A stretch of 64,000 bases of DNA. Origin: Bin80 sp965261255 (GTDB lineage Bacteria; Bacteroidota; Rhodothermia; Rhodothermales; Bin80). The position numbers and the translations under genes were made by a program. Of the stretch, positions 55,680 to 64,000 are shown one piece after another; the first letter of the stretch is position 1; the number at the start of each line of letters is the position of its first letter. The DNA lies in contig CBDHCQ010000004.1 of assembly GCA_965261255.1 (NCBI GenBank), positions 3,472,001 to 3,536,000 of the forward strand, given 5' to 3'. The notes under the pieces are model-generated. The model saw only the letters and a list, made by a program, of their open reading frames with translations, made no database searches and was not told where the DNA came from.

Positions 55680-56091
55680 CGGGGCCAAAGTATTCGGCGG
55701 AGTTTTTTGGAGTTTCATGGAGTCGGATACGATAAAGTCTTCCCGCGGGCAAAGCGTCTGCCAGTCGGTCCCAAATTGCAATGACAAGATTTTCGGTAGA
55801 TGGCAGGACCCCCTTCAGGAAGGGAACATCCAGGTTCAGGTTTTTGTGATCCAGATGACGAATGACGTGTTCATCTATAATGTGCTTCAGTTCTGCCAGA
55901 TCAATCACGTAACCTGTATCCGGGTTTGGTTTACCAGCTACGGTAACGCTCAGTTCATAATTGTGTCCATGCCAGTTGGGATTGTTGCAGGGACCAAAGG
56001 TTGAACGATTCCATTCGTCAGATTTCTGGGGATTATGCAACTGGTGCGCAGCGTTGAAGTGGGTCTTGCGGGTAACGTAAACCGTTGGCAT
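55672..56091 (-). CDS. 6-pyruvoyltetrahydropterin synthase family enzyme, PTPS-type
   Basis: The protein has 139 residues. The zinc and active-site region is FGPCNNPNWHGHNY: the cysteine is five residues before HGH, as in eukaryotic PTPS, and not three as in QueD. VIDLAELKHIIDEHVIRHLDH, NLDVPF, PSTENLVIAIW and the C-terminal RIRLHETPKNSAEYF also follow PTPS closely. It would turn dihydroneopterin triphosphate into 6-pyruvoyltetrahydropterin, towards a biopterin-like cofactor, although a queuosine role cannot be excluded. It is co-transcribed with folE. Confidence 0.88.
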   Translation of the reverse strand: MPTVYVTRKTHFNAAHQLHNPQKSDEWNRSTFGPCNNPNWHGHNYELSVTVAGKPNPDTGYVIDLAELKHIIDEHVIRHLDHKNLNLDVPFLKGVLPSTENLVIAIWDRLADALPAGRLYRIRLHETPKNSAEYFGPDE

Positions 56092-56193
56092 TGCGGGATG
56101 CAGTAGTAGGGTGATTTAAGTGCTGCTGCACACGGTCGGCAAGGAACGAAGCGGACTAAGTATTGTTCAGCGAAGACAACTAGTTAAGGTCCT

Positions 56194-56526
56194 ATGCCAA
56201 CGTTATTTGAGCGCATAATTTCCGGGGAGATCCCCGCGGATCGCGTGTATGAGGATGAAGTATGTGTTGCGTTTCGGGATATTGCGCCCCAGGCGCCGGT
56301 TCACGTCCTGGTGGTTCCACGTAAGCCGGTACCTGCCTTGAATGGGGGGCTTGATGCGGCACTTGCGGGACACCTTTTGACGGTAGCTAGCAAAGTAGCC
56401 CAACAGGAGGGGCTTATGGACGGCTATCGGGTAGTCATCAACTGCGGGCGTGATGGCGGGCAGACAGTTGATCATCTTCACATCCATGTCCTTGGCGGCC
56501 GTTCACTTACGTGGCCGCCGGGCTAG
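56194..56526 (+). CDS. HIT-family nucleotide hydrolase (HinT-like)
   Basis: The protein has 110 residues. The motif DHLHIHVLGGR holds the three alternating histidines; TLFERIISGEIPADRVYEDE at the start is the usual HinT opening, with the second segment PVHVLVVPRKPV. HinT enzymes hydrolyse AMP-lysine-type adducts and purine nucleoside phosphoramidates. The end overlaps the first possible start of the next gene. Confidence 0.93.
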   Translation: MPTLFERIISGEIPADRVYEDEVCVAFRDIAPQAPVHVLVVPRKPVPALNGGLDAALAGHLLTVASKVAQQEGLMDGYRVVINCGRDGGQTVDHLHIHVLGGRSLTWPPG

Positions 56527-56540
56527 CACGGTATGGACCA

Positions 56541-58535
56541 ATGCGGTGGGCCCGTTGTTGTCGATGGCTTGTGATCGTGTGGGCATTGGTATTGGCACTC
56601 TCAAGCGGCGACGCTGAGGCGCAGGTTTCGTTGCAGAAGACCACCGAATTTGCCAGAGAATTAAACCAATATCGCTGGAATTCAACAATAGCATGGACTG
56701 CAAAGGTCGCTCGCTGGCAGCTCGACTTGACCAATCGGTTTTTGTCGGATGCGTACATCCAATTCGACGACCGATTGCGTTTCCGGGACGAAAATCGAAT
56801 GCAGTTCAGGGCTTTTCGTCCCTTGGGGAGCCGCTACGGTACCAGTATTCGTGGTGATCTGGATTGGTTTGGTTCTGGGCGCGCATCCTCTCAGGTCCTT
56901 TTGGGGGGAATGCGGATAAAGCCTGTTCCGACATTGACGATCGAACCGGCGGTGGGTATGGCTTCAGATCGCCGGCCAGGAGTCATACAGGCAGAAGGTG
57001 TGGCACCCTTGCGGATTGATACGGGGCCAGCAGGTTCTATTGCCATTGACTTGGCCTCGCAAGAGCTTCAAGGCTATCGTATTTCGTTTAATTCTAGTGC
57101 TGCGTGGCAGCGCATTGCGCCGCGTCGCGCCGGGGATTTGACAGTAGCAGGCGATGCAGCGCGTTCTTTTGGGGCAGCCAGGTTGGAATCAAGCGCACGC
57201 TTTGTCAGTCGTCGACGGGACGCCTATCAGGCGGTATCATTTCTGAATCGGGGGCAGGCACGGGATCCAGAATCAATTGAATCAACGACCAGCGATACGC
57301 TTGACGCGAACCTGTTGGTCTGGATTCCGATCGCGCGCGGCCTGCGGGTAATTGCACAAACGAACATCCGCTCGAATCAAAGACGTATTCGCACGCCAAG
57401 GTCTCCTGAAGAGTCGGTCACCTTCGAGACCAACTTTGCCCGTCAGGCATTCACGGGACAGGTTGGGTTTAATTATGAGCGGAACCGCATTGACGCCCAA
57501 CTGCGCGCAGAGTATGGGGTGGTGAATGAACGCCGGGTGCTCAGCAACAGAGATGAACTGCCGGTTTCGGAAGCTGTCCAAAAGACAACGCTCTTGCATC
57601 AGGCAGATTATGACGAAGGGGTATTATCCCTCAGCGGGAATGTTCGGGCCGATGTTCTATCAACGCTTTCAGTTCTATTTACGGGGAGTTCCCGTATTGT
57701 CCGGCATGATACTCCAATCGTTAACCTTGATGACCGGGACGAAGTTTACCACACAAGCATGATTGGACTCAGATACCGCCGCAGCCGGTATTTGTCAACT
57801 GAGGTGAGATTGTTTGCCTCTTACCATCACACCGTTTTCCTGAATGCTGAGCGCTCGGCGGAAAACAACATCCAGCGCACACTTCGATTGCGCCCAGCGA
57901 TAAACTGGACGCCCTCGCTGGGGACACGCATAAGGTTGGCAAGTGAGGTGCGAGCCACGTATACGACGGATGACTTTGTGCTGCCTGGCCGTAGATCTGC
58001 TGATCAGTCTGCACGGGAGATGCGGTTGGAGTCAGAGATAGAGAAAAACATCCTTGCTGATACGGATCTGATGTTGTCTGCCAGTTTCGCAGACTTACGT
58101 CTTGGGCGGCTGCAATGGGAAAACTTTGCTGAAGTACCATTTGATACGCTCAGAACTTACAGTGCATGGTTGCGCGTACAGACAGGACGCCGGCTTCGTG
58201 GTGAGGTTGGCTGGCGTGCATTCCTGCGGAGTGACTACGACAGAGCAATTTCCGTGCGATATCAGTTTTTCAATGAACAGGGCGGAACAGCTCACGGGAG
58301 TATCACCAGACCAGGTAGACGATGGATAATACAAACCGGGCCGTCCAGTGCACTATACTGGACGCGCTCCCAAAGCACTTTGCGTCTGGAGGCCTGGGCC
58401 AACTGGCAGCAGTTGCGGTACTGGCTTTACGGTCAATTGCCGCCTGCAAATGAGGATATAATTCGACGAACGGCGCGCAGCGGGACACGAAGGCTGTTTC
58501 CATTGGTCTCCTTGAGTATGACGTGGCGGCTGTAG
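56541..58535 (+). CDS. outer-membrane beta-barrel protein of unknown function
   Basis: The protein has 664 residues from the ATG at 56541, which gives a signal peptide (RWLVIVWALVLALSSGDAEA then Q). The mature chain alternates hydrophobic and polar residues in many beta-hairpins with Tyr, Arg and Trp at turns (RLRFRDENRMQFRAFRPLG; VTFETNFARQAFTGQVGFNY), and ends SLSMTWRL, a barrel-type C-terminus. No plug or enzymatic motif was found. It follows the HIT gene by 14 bases and precedes coaE; the operon gives no functional clue. Confidence 0.7.
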   Translation: MRWARCCRWLVIVWALVLALSSGDAEAQVSLQKTTEFARELNQYRWNSTIAWTAKVARWQLDLTNRFLSDAYIQFDDRLRFRDENRMQFRAFRPLGSRYGTSIRGDLDWFGSGRASSQVLLGGMRIKPVPTLTIEPAVGMASDRRPGVIQAEGVAPLRIDTGPAGSIAIDLASQELQGYRISFNSSAAWQRIAPRRAGDLTVAGDAARSFGAARLESSARFVSRRRDAYQAVSFLNRGQARDPESIESTTSDTLDANLLVWIPIARGLRVIAQTNIRSNQRRIRTPRSPEESVTFETNFARQAFTGQVGFNYERNRIDAQLRAEYGVVNERRVLSNRDELPVSEAVQKTTLLHQADYDEGVLSLSGNVRADVLSTLSVLFTGSSRIVRHDTPIVNLDDRDEVYHTSMIGLRYRRSRYLSTEVRLFASYHHTVFLNAERSAENNIQRTLRLRPAINWTPSLGTRIRLASEVRATYTTDDFVLPGRRSADQSAREMRLESEIEKNILADTDLMLSASFADLRLGRLQWENFAEVPFDTLRTYSAWLRVQTGRRLRGEVGWRAFLRSDYDRAISVRYQFFNEQGGTAHGSITRPGRRWIIQTGPSSALYWTRSQSTLRLEAWANWQQLRYWLYGQLPPANEDIIRRTARSGTRRLFPLVSLSMTWRL

Positions 58536-58559
58536 CACATGAATGTTGGAACTAGATCA

Positions 58560-59198
58560 ATGAAAAGTACTCGGATTCTTGGCGTTACCGGCGGAATTGG
58601 ATGCGGTAAATCTGTCGTGTGTGCATATCTGGCGCAACTAGGGGCTGAAATATTCGACGCAGATTTGATTGCGCGGAGTCTAATGGAATCCGACGAGGAG
58701 GTACGCCAAGAAGTAAACCGGACATTTGGGAGAGAAAGTTACCTGGAGGATGGATCTTTAAACCGGAAATGGTTGGCGAGTCAAGTATTTGCTGACGATA
58801 CCCGTCTGGCCGAACTGAATGGGATCGTACATCCGAGAGTAGCCCAGGCTTTCGGTACCCTCAAAAACCGCCTTCAGGGGGGGCTGCTGGTCCATGAGGC
58901 CGCACTCACATATGAAGCCGGGTCGGAAAACAGTCTAGATGCAATCTGTGTAGTAACCGCGCCGAAAGAAGTGAGGATTGCGCGTGTGATGGCCCGGGAT
59001 CGTGTAAACGCAGAGAAAGTGCTTGCGAGAATGCGTGGGCAACTGACTCAGGAAGAAAAAGCACGCCGCGCTGATGTTGTGCTTGTTAACGATAGTGACA
59101 TGGCGGCAGCCCGCCGCAAATCCCGAAGATTGTATGAGCTGGCGATGAGTGGTGAGGGGCTCAGTTCCGAAAACTTCCGGTTCACTCGCCAGCTGTAG
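58560..59198 (+). CDS. coaE: dephospho-CoA kinase
   Basis: The protein has 212 residues from the ATG at 58560; the ATG at 58539 adds seven residues before the homology. The P-loop GVTGGIGCGKSVV is at 8-20, the substrate loop IFDADLIARSLM follows, then LNGIVHPRVAQAF and the ADP lid RVMARDRVNAEKVLARM. It makes coenzyme A from dephospho-CoA and ATP. Its 3' end overlaps the end of the convergent sensor kinase gene by 17 bases. Confidence 0.94.
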   Translation: MKSTRILGVTGGIGCGKSVVCAYLAQLGAEIFDADLIARSLMESDEEVRQEVNRTFGRESYLEDGSLNRKWLASQVFADDTRLAELNGIVHPRVAQAFGTLKNRLQGGLLVHEAALTYEAGSENSLDAICVVTAPKEVRIARVMARDRVNAEKVLARMRGQLTQEEKARRADVVLVNDSDMAAARRKSRRLYELAMSGEGLSSENFRFTRQL

Positions 59199-60231
59199 GC
59201 AGTATGAACCCAAAAGTGGACCCACTTCCGAGAAGGCTTTCAATCATGAGTTGGCTGTCGTGCGCTCCAAGAATATGCTTCACGATAGCCAGTCCCAGTC
59301 CAGTTCCGCCAAGTTTGGAGGAACGGCTAGGCTCTACCCGAAAAAAGCGTTCAGTGAGGCGTGCGATATGTTCAGGAGCAATTCCAATTCCATCATCAAC
59401 GATTGATATTTTTACCGATCCTTCAGGTAGCGTCCGTGCAATTATCTCAACCTGCCCGCCGTCTCTGCCATAATTAATACCGTTGTCAATCAAATTGCTG
59501 AGTACTTGACTTATCCGACTTCGATCTGCTATGACCAGGGGTAAGCCAGACGGCACTGCAGACCGTATCGCGACATTTCTGTCTGCTGCCAGCGATTCAA
59601 GTGATTCAATGACTTCTTCGATAAGTTCGTTCAGGTCGAATGGTTTCAGCACCATGGAGAGCTCTCCCATCTCTATTCGAGCAACTGAGGCGAGGTCTTC
59701 TGCTAGGTTACCCAGGCGGGTTGCATTCCTGCGCACCTTTTTTACAAAAGCGCGCCGTACGCGCTCATCCTCCAATGCTCCGTCCAACAAAGTTTCTGCA
59801 AACCCTTGAATCGCAAAGATCGGTGTTTTGAGTTCGTGCGATACGTTACCTAGGAATTCGCGTCTATAATGTTCGACACGTTCCCGTTCCTGTATTTGGT
59901 ACAGGATGCGCTGATTTGCTTCAAGCGCAAGCTCGTTCAGTTTATCAAGCTCATCACGCAGTGGAGCAGGGGGATTGGTGAACGGCGTTGCATCGTCCTC
60001 ACCGATTTTGGCGAGCGCTGTTTGTAATCGGGCGATACGCCGCGCTACAATCCAGCGTATAAACAGGAACGTGCCGACGCCCACGAGAATACTGATGCAT
60101 AGCACCACCCACCAAGGTAGACGAAACCCGATCAGGGCGGTCAGGAACAAGGTTGTCAGAACAAGTAAGCTGACACGCCAGGAGAGTCGGAGGGCCAAAT
60201 TTCCATGGTTGGAGCGGAGTACATGCCTCAT
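59182..60231 (-). CDS. membrane sensor histidine kinase (PhoR-like)
   Basis: The protein has 349 residues. Two membrane segments (about 20-37 and 42-60) with hardly any periplasmic loop between them, a HAMP-like or linker helix, HisKA with FLGNVSHELKTPIFAIQGFAETL and HATPase with NLIDNGINYG, DDGIGIAPEH, GTGLGLAIVKHILGAH. It resembles PhoR, but the absence of a PAS domain and the short sensor mean that the signal is unknown; membrane or partner-protein sensing is likely. It follows its response regulator gene by 16 bases. Confidence 0.9.
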   Translation of the reverse strand: MRHVLRSNHGNLALRLSWRVSLLVLTTLFLTALIGFRLPWWVVLCISILVGVGTFLFIRWIVARRIARLQTALAKIGEDDATPFTNPPAPLRDELDKLNELALEANQRILYQIQERERVEHYRREFLGNVSHELKTPIFAIQGFAETLLDGALEDERVRRAFVKKVRRNATRLGNLAEDLASVARIEMGELSMVLKPFDLNELIEEVIESLESLAADRNVAIRSAVPSGLPLVIADRSRISQVLSNLIDNGINYGRDGGQVEIIARTLPEGSVKISIVDDGIGIAPEHIARLTERFFRVEPSRSSKLGGTGLGLAIVKHILGAHDSQLMIESLLGSGSTFGFILPTAGE

Positions 60232-60247
60232 ACGAGAAGATCCGGGT

Positions 60248-60985
60248 TCATTCTATTTCAAGAAAGCGGTAACCTACTCCCGAGACGGATACGATATAAT
60301 CGTTGCCTTGGTACTTACCCAACTTTTTGTTGACCCTGCTCACATGCACGTCAACGGTACGCTTTCCGACTTTTGAATTCTTTCCCCAAATTTTTCGTAT
60401 CAATGTTTTTCGTTTGAAAACACGTCCAGAAGTACTGGCAAGGAAGTACAGAAGTTTGAATTCTTTGCGAGCAAAACGAAGTTCGGCCCGTTCCTTTTGA
60501 CCATTACGGAAGACGCGAAAGCGCTCGGGATCGATTACCAGGTCGAGTACGGTCACCGTTAAACCGTTGTCATGGATACGCTTTGTTCCGCGCAGGAGTG
60601 CTTTAATCTGAGAGACAATCACACCAATTCCAAAAGATTTGGGCAGATAGCTGTCGGCGCCGGCATCTAGGCCCCGGATGTGATCTTCTTCCTCAGAGCG
60701 TGCGGTAAGAAATAAAATGGGAATTGTTTTGAACTTCGAATTACTTCTAACACGGCGGCAAACTTCCATGCCGTCAATATTCGGCATCATAATATCAAGT
60801 ACCACCAGATCAATTGATTCAGCCTCAATGGCAGAGAGCGCTTCTGCTCCGTCTTTGGCCGCAATGACCCGCATTTCTTCCTTCTCAAGATTGTAACGCA
60901 AGAGATCAAGAATGTCGTCCTCGTCATCGACAATCAGGATCGTACACAAGTCTTGGGCGGTGGCGGTGGGAGAATTCATCGGCAT
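60248..60985 (-). CDS. OmpR/PhoB-family response regulator
   Basis: The protein has 245 residues. The receiver domain has acidic VDDEDD, phospho-acceptor Asp in LVVLDIMMPNIDG and Lys in SYLPKSFGIGV (KSF instead of the usual KPF). The winged helix is at about 145-245 (RKEFKLLYFLASTSGRVFKR, VDVHVSRVNKKLG and VSVSGVGYRF). With the kinase directly downstream it makes a complete two-component system. The target genes cannot be inferred from the neighbourhood. Confidence 0.9.
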   Translation of the reverse strand: MPMNSPTATAQDLCTILIVDDEDDILDLLRYNLEKEEMRVIAAKDGAEALSAIEAESIDLVVLDIMMPNIDGMEVCRRVRSNSKFKTIPILFLTARSEEEDHIRGLDAGADSYLPKSFGIGVIVSQIKALLRGTKRIHDNGLTVTVLDLVIDPERFRVFRNGQKERAELRFARKEFKLLYFLASTSGRVFKRKTLIRKIWGKNSKVGKRTVDVHVSRVNKKLGKYQGNDYIVSVSGVGYRFLEIE

Positions 60986-61049
60986 AGTGAGTGCAAGGTT
61001 GCTAGGTGGAAAATCAGACAGTCAGGCAGGTGCTAAAAAAATTGCACGA

Positions 61050-61180
61050 TCAGGCTTGTTTCAGTGAAAGTTTATAGAATGGCGCGTAGCCGGAGGGTGA
61101 AATTTCTTCCGGCAACTTGACACTCCCAAAGTTAAGCAGCGCTGCAATTCCGATGTTCAAAATCTGCCTCTCTTGTACCT
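61050..61180 (-). pseudogene. 3' relic of an unknown minus-strand gene
   Basis: The minus-strand reading ends ILNIGIAALLNFGSVKLPEE followed by ISPSGYAPFYKLSLKQA and TGA, a protein-like run. Upstream it is closed by a stop, while the adjacent frame (61157-61501) runs on with GIMAALRYKRGRF, so a frameshifted gene is likely. No family was recognised. It would have lain just upstream of the response regulator in the same direction. Confidence 0.35.
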
Positions 61181-61618
61181 AAGAGCGGCCATTATTCCCA
61201 CAGTAGTCAAAGTATCGATATTCACGATATTGCCCATCCTCAGGATACCCAATTCTGGGTAGCGATGCAGGCAGCACAAGATGAAATTAGACATTCTTGA
61301 GTTGAGATGGGCGAAAAGAAACATTTGGAAATTATAGCCTAGTATTTGGTTGTGGCCTGAGCATTTTGTATAGGTAGAGAGTGACCTATCTGAACCACGG
61401 TCAAGCGGGACTATACAGATAATTGCGTAAATTAGCGACGGGGCTCTAAACGTCGTTCTGCAAGCCAGATCCGGTATGTACATAACGGTAGGAGGCCTCA
61501 TTCATCCAGAAGGGTCTTGTTCAATCTGGGCTGCATACTAAGCAGCAATCGTTCCTTATAGGGTCATTGTAGTGGCCAGTCACCGTAGAGGTTGGCTCGC
61601 TAATCTGATCTCAGGTGG
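61181..61618 (+). other. intergenic region before the SLC12-like transporter
   Basis: Apart from the possible relic reading frame at 61157-61501 on the minus strand, no gene, RNA or repeat is evident in this 440-base stretch. Confidence 0.3.
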
Positions 61619-63841
61619 TTGATGACAGAACGTGGTTACGGGTTTGGCACGTTGCCTGTGTTTCTTGCGGGGATCAGCACGATCCTCGGTGCAATCATGT
61701 TTTTGCGGTTCGGCTATGCCGTAGCCCACACCGGCTTGTTGGGTATAGTCGGAATCATCCTCCTAGGTCACCTTGTAACCATTCCGACGGCTTTGGCCCT
61801 TGCAGAGATTGCGACCAATCGCAAGGTGGAGGGAGGAGGAGAGTATTTCATTATCTCCCGATCGTTTGGGCCGGCAATCGGCGGGGTGATTGGGATATGC
61901 CTGTACTTATCCCAGGCAATCTCCGTTGCTTTTTATATGATCGCCTTTGCCGAGGCATTCACCTGGTTGGAGCCAGTGCTGGCGGAACAGTTCGGCATCG
62001 TCTTTGATCCGCGTTTTATCTCAATTCCGGCCTTGATCATGCTCTTGGGTCTGGTGATACTGAGGGGAGCAGACCTCGGCGTCAAGGTATTGTACGTCGT
62101 TGCGGCGACGCTCCTGGGATCACTTGTCATGTTCTTTTTGGGTTCACCTCTGGAGGGTTTTGATCCCGGTTCAATAAGTTTGACGGACAAGATTGAACGG
62201 CCGGATTCATTTATTGTCGTTTTTGCAATTGTCTTTCCTGCGTTCACAGGCATGACAGCCGGCGTGGGATTGTCAGGAGATTTACGTAATCCACGTAAAT
62301 CCTTGCCACGAGGAACGCTGTGGGCGACGATTGCAGGGATGGTTGTCTATATGGCGATTGTCTACAAGCTTCACATCAGCGCTTCGCCTGAAGCCATGGC
62401 GGAGGATCAATTGATCATGGCGCAGATAGCCGTGTGGGGTCCAGCAATCCTGATAGGGTTATGCTGTGCGACTCTGAGCAGCGCAATTGGATCGGTGCTA
62501 GTGGCTCCCAGAACGCTTCAGGCGCTGGGTGCAGACAATACTTTGCCAGGGAAGCGGGGTAATACATGGGTGTCGCACGGCGTTGGGGCTGCTAACGATC
62601 CTCGTCACGCAACAATAATCACAGGGATTCTGGCATTGATTATTGTGATCGTAGGCAATGTGAACCTTGTTGCAACGCTGATTTCGATGTTTTTCATGGT
62701 GACCTACGGGTCGCTTTGCGCGATCAGTTTTATGGAGCATTTTGCTGCACGTCCCAGTTATCGTCCCAGTTTTCGTTCGCGTTGGTACATCAGTTTACTG
62801 GGCGCAATCATGTGCTTCCTGTTGATGTTCCAGATCAGCTTTGTGTTTGCAGTGCTTGCTGTTCTGGTGCTTGTCGCGTTGTATCAGGCATTACGAATAG
62901 CGAAGGGAGGAGAAGGAGATCTCGCCTCGCTCTTCCATAACGCGATTACCCAAGCAACGCGTTACATGCAGATTCGATTGCAGCAGCGCCGCGTAGATCA
63001 AACTCCCGAAGAATGGCGTCCCAGTGTGATCATGGTGAACGATCGCACGTTCGATCGGCGCAGCCCACTGACTATGCTGCGATGGCTTTGCCATCGATAT
63101 GGTTTTGGCACCTATGTGCATTTCATCAAGGGCAAGCTCACAGAGACCACCTTTTCTGAGAGCAATGCTGTGAGGTCTCGACTATTAGAACTAGCCAGGA
63201 GGCAGCACAGTACAGTATATATGGATACCGTCGTGAGCCCGTCAATTACATCAGCTTTGGCTCAGACGCTACAGGTTCCGGGCGTATCCGGGATGTCGAA
63301 TAATTCTATTCTGTTTGAATTCGCACAGCGAGACTCCCTGGACGTAGTTGAGAGTATTGTCGATCAATGTCAATTTGCAGCCGGCACAGATATGACATTA
63401 ATGGTGCTTCGTCACTGTGAAACTCACTTTGGCGGCAAAGATTCCATCCATGTCTGGCTGACATGGAATGATAAAGCTAATGCGAACACCATGATTCTGC
63501 TCAGCTACATTCTATTGGGGCATCCAGATTGGAAGCAGGCACAAGTGCAGGTTTTTGCTGCCCTGCCAGAGACGGAAGTAGAAGGTACCCGGCAGGAGTT
63601 TGCACAGTTGATCAAAGAGGAGAGGCTGCCGATTTCCGAGAAGAATATAAAGTATATCGCAACCGAAACTGCTGAGACATTTAGAAAACTGGTCATTGAC
63701 AAGTCTTTTGATGCGAGCTTGACGGTTATTGGTTTTGATATGCATGGACTCAAAACACGCGGGGCGGAGGTGTTCACAAATCATGACCAACTTCATGATG
63801 TGTTGTTCGTGCGTGCTCCGAGGCAGATAAAAATTAATTGA
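61619..63841 (+). CDS. SLC12-like cation-chloride cotransporter / amino-acid permease
   Basis: The protein has 740 residues. Twelve membrane segments fill the first 440, beginning GTLPVFLAGISTILGAIMFLR with the unwound TM1 typical of APC-superfamily carriers, then EGGGEYFIISRSFGPAIGG and VFPAFTGMTAGVGLSGDLRNP, the latter strongly like cation-chloride cotransporters. The 300-residue cytoplasmic tail (EEWRPSVIMVN to the end) also fits the SLC12 C-terminal domain, itself related to universal stress proteins. It probably moves K+ or Na+ with Cl-, but an amino-acid substrate cannot be excluded. The glycosyltransferase gene starts 9 bases after it. Confidence 0.85.
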   Translation: MMTERGYGFGTLPVFLAGISTILGAIMFLRFGYAVAHTGLLGIVGIILLGHLVTIPTALALAEIATNRKVEGGGEYFIISRSFGPAIGGVIGICLYLSQAISVAFYMIAFAEAFTWLEPVLAEQFGIVFDPRFISIPALIMLLGLVILRGADLGVKVLYVVAATLLGSLVMFFLGSPLEGFDPGSISLTDKIERPDSFIVVFAIVFPAFTGMTAGVGLSGDLRNPRKSLPRGTLWATIAGMVVYMAIVYKLHISASPEAMAEDQLIMAQIAVWGPAILIGLCCATLSSAIGSVLVAPRTLQALGADNTLPGKRGNTWVSHGVGAANDPRHATIITGILALIIVIVGNVNLVATLISMFFMVTYGSLCAISFMEHFAARPSYRPSFRSRWYISLLGAIMCFLLMFQISFVFAVLAVLVLVALYQALRIAKGGEGDLASLFHNAITQATRYMQIRLQQRRVDQTPEEWRPSVIMVNDRTFDRRSPLTMLRWLCHRYGFGTYVHFIKGKLTETTFSESNAVRSRLLELARRQHSTVYMDTVVSPSITSALAQTLQVPGVSGMSNNSILFEFAQRDSLDVVESIVDQCQFAAGTDMTLMVLRHCETHFGGKDSIHVWLTWNDKANANTMILLSYILLGHPDWKQAQVQVFAALPETEVEGTRQEFAQLIKEERLPISEKNIKYIATETAETFRKLVIDKSFDASLTVIGFDMHGLKTRGAEVFTNHDQLHDVLFVRAPRQIKIN

Positions 63842-63850
63842 GGATACGGA

Positions 63851-64000
63851 GTGAAAATCACCATTTTGACTAATGAGTACCCGCCGAATATTTACGGCGG
63901 TGCAGGTGTCCATGTTAAGTATCTCGTCCGTGAACTGGCACGTTACAATCCGGTGCAGGTCTATGCATTTGGAGAACAGGAGCAGGTTACGGATTCCCTG
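63851..64000 (+). CDS. glycogen synthase-type glycosyltransferase (GT4), 5' part only
   Basis: The first 50 codons from a GTG at 63851 are inside the window. ILTNEYPPNIYGGAGVHVKY is the nucleotide-sugar-side opening of GT4 glycogen/maltose-1-phosphate synthases (xLTREYPPEVYGGAGVHV). The gene runs off the right edge. GTG was chosen because it stands 9 bases after the transporter stop and directly starts the homology. Confidence 0.8.
   Translation, partial: MKITILTNEYPPNIYGGAGVHVKYLVRELARYNPVQVYAFGEQEQVTDSL

Overview
The window is bacterial chromosome of roughly 50% G+C, most likely from a member of the Rhodothermota/Bacteroidota group. The pointers are a PorX-type response regulator with a PglZ domain (type IX secretion signalling), a TonB-dependent receptor with a carboxypeptidase-regulatory N-terminal domain, Rho with a long basic insertion, an rrn operon ordered 16S-tRNA-Ile-tRNA-Ala-23S-5S with boxA-like leaders, and almost no Shine-Dalgarno sequences. 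The 16S sequence is bacterial and intact, with two unusual places: its 3' end, and the universal primer site near E. coli position 340. No species is assigned.

Layout. 1-2.4 kb: a small secreted FnIII-like protein, PyrR, an orphan HigA-like antitoxin and a PASTA membrane protein. 2.6-8.05 kb: the rrn operon with promoter, boxA elements and terminator. 8.06-10.7 kb: a TPP riboswitch and the TonB receptor it controls. 10.7-16.4 kb: an accessory block with a G+C-rich histidine kinase/response regulator fusion, an IS110-family element, a decayed copy of the receptor's 3' end and other debris. 16.4-28 kb: mostly core genes (lipoprotein, purL, trxA, trxB, proline dehydrogenase, HAD phosphatase, rho, folC-porX). 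28-32 kb: a second accessory block with a NYN-domain protein behind a structured, terminator-ended leader, and a KAP-type NTPase. 32-42.4 kb: ferritin, a metallo-beta-lactamase-fold hydrolase, a DnaJ-type co-chaperone, biotin carboxylase and a Cus/Czc-type RND metal efflux operon. 42.7-46 kb: a PLD-helicase fusion lying between intact trmB and a decayed trmB fragment. 46-50.5 kb: trmB, a glycosylasparaginase-like hydrolase, ruvA and murJ. 50.5-54.4 kb: a defence and transposon graveyard holding an AbiE-type toxin-antitoxin pair plus ISL3, Mrr and IS1595 remnants. 54.5-64 kb: yqgE, folE-PTPS, a HIT protein, an outer-membrane protein, coaE, a PhoR/PhoB-like pair, an SLC12-like transporter and the start of a glycogen-synthase-type glycosyltransferase.

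The main themes are as follows. Accessory genes are inserted between core genes, and in two places an accessory block is bounded by an intact core gene on one side and a decayed same-orientation copy of that gene's 3' part on the other. Thiamin-related uptake is placed under a riboswitch that appears to act at the start codon. Two strong rightward intrinsic terminators have no protein gene in front of them and suggest small RNAs. The AbiE pair carries palindromic operator repeats and an antitoxin whose N-terminus resembles a PD-(D/E)xK nuclease. All calls come from reading sequence and supplied translations; no database search was run.
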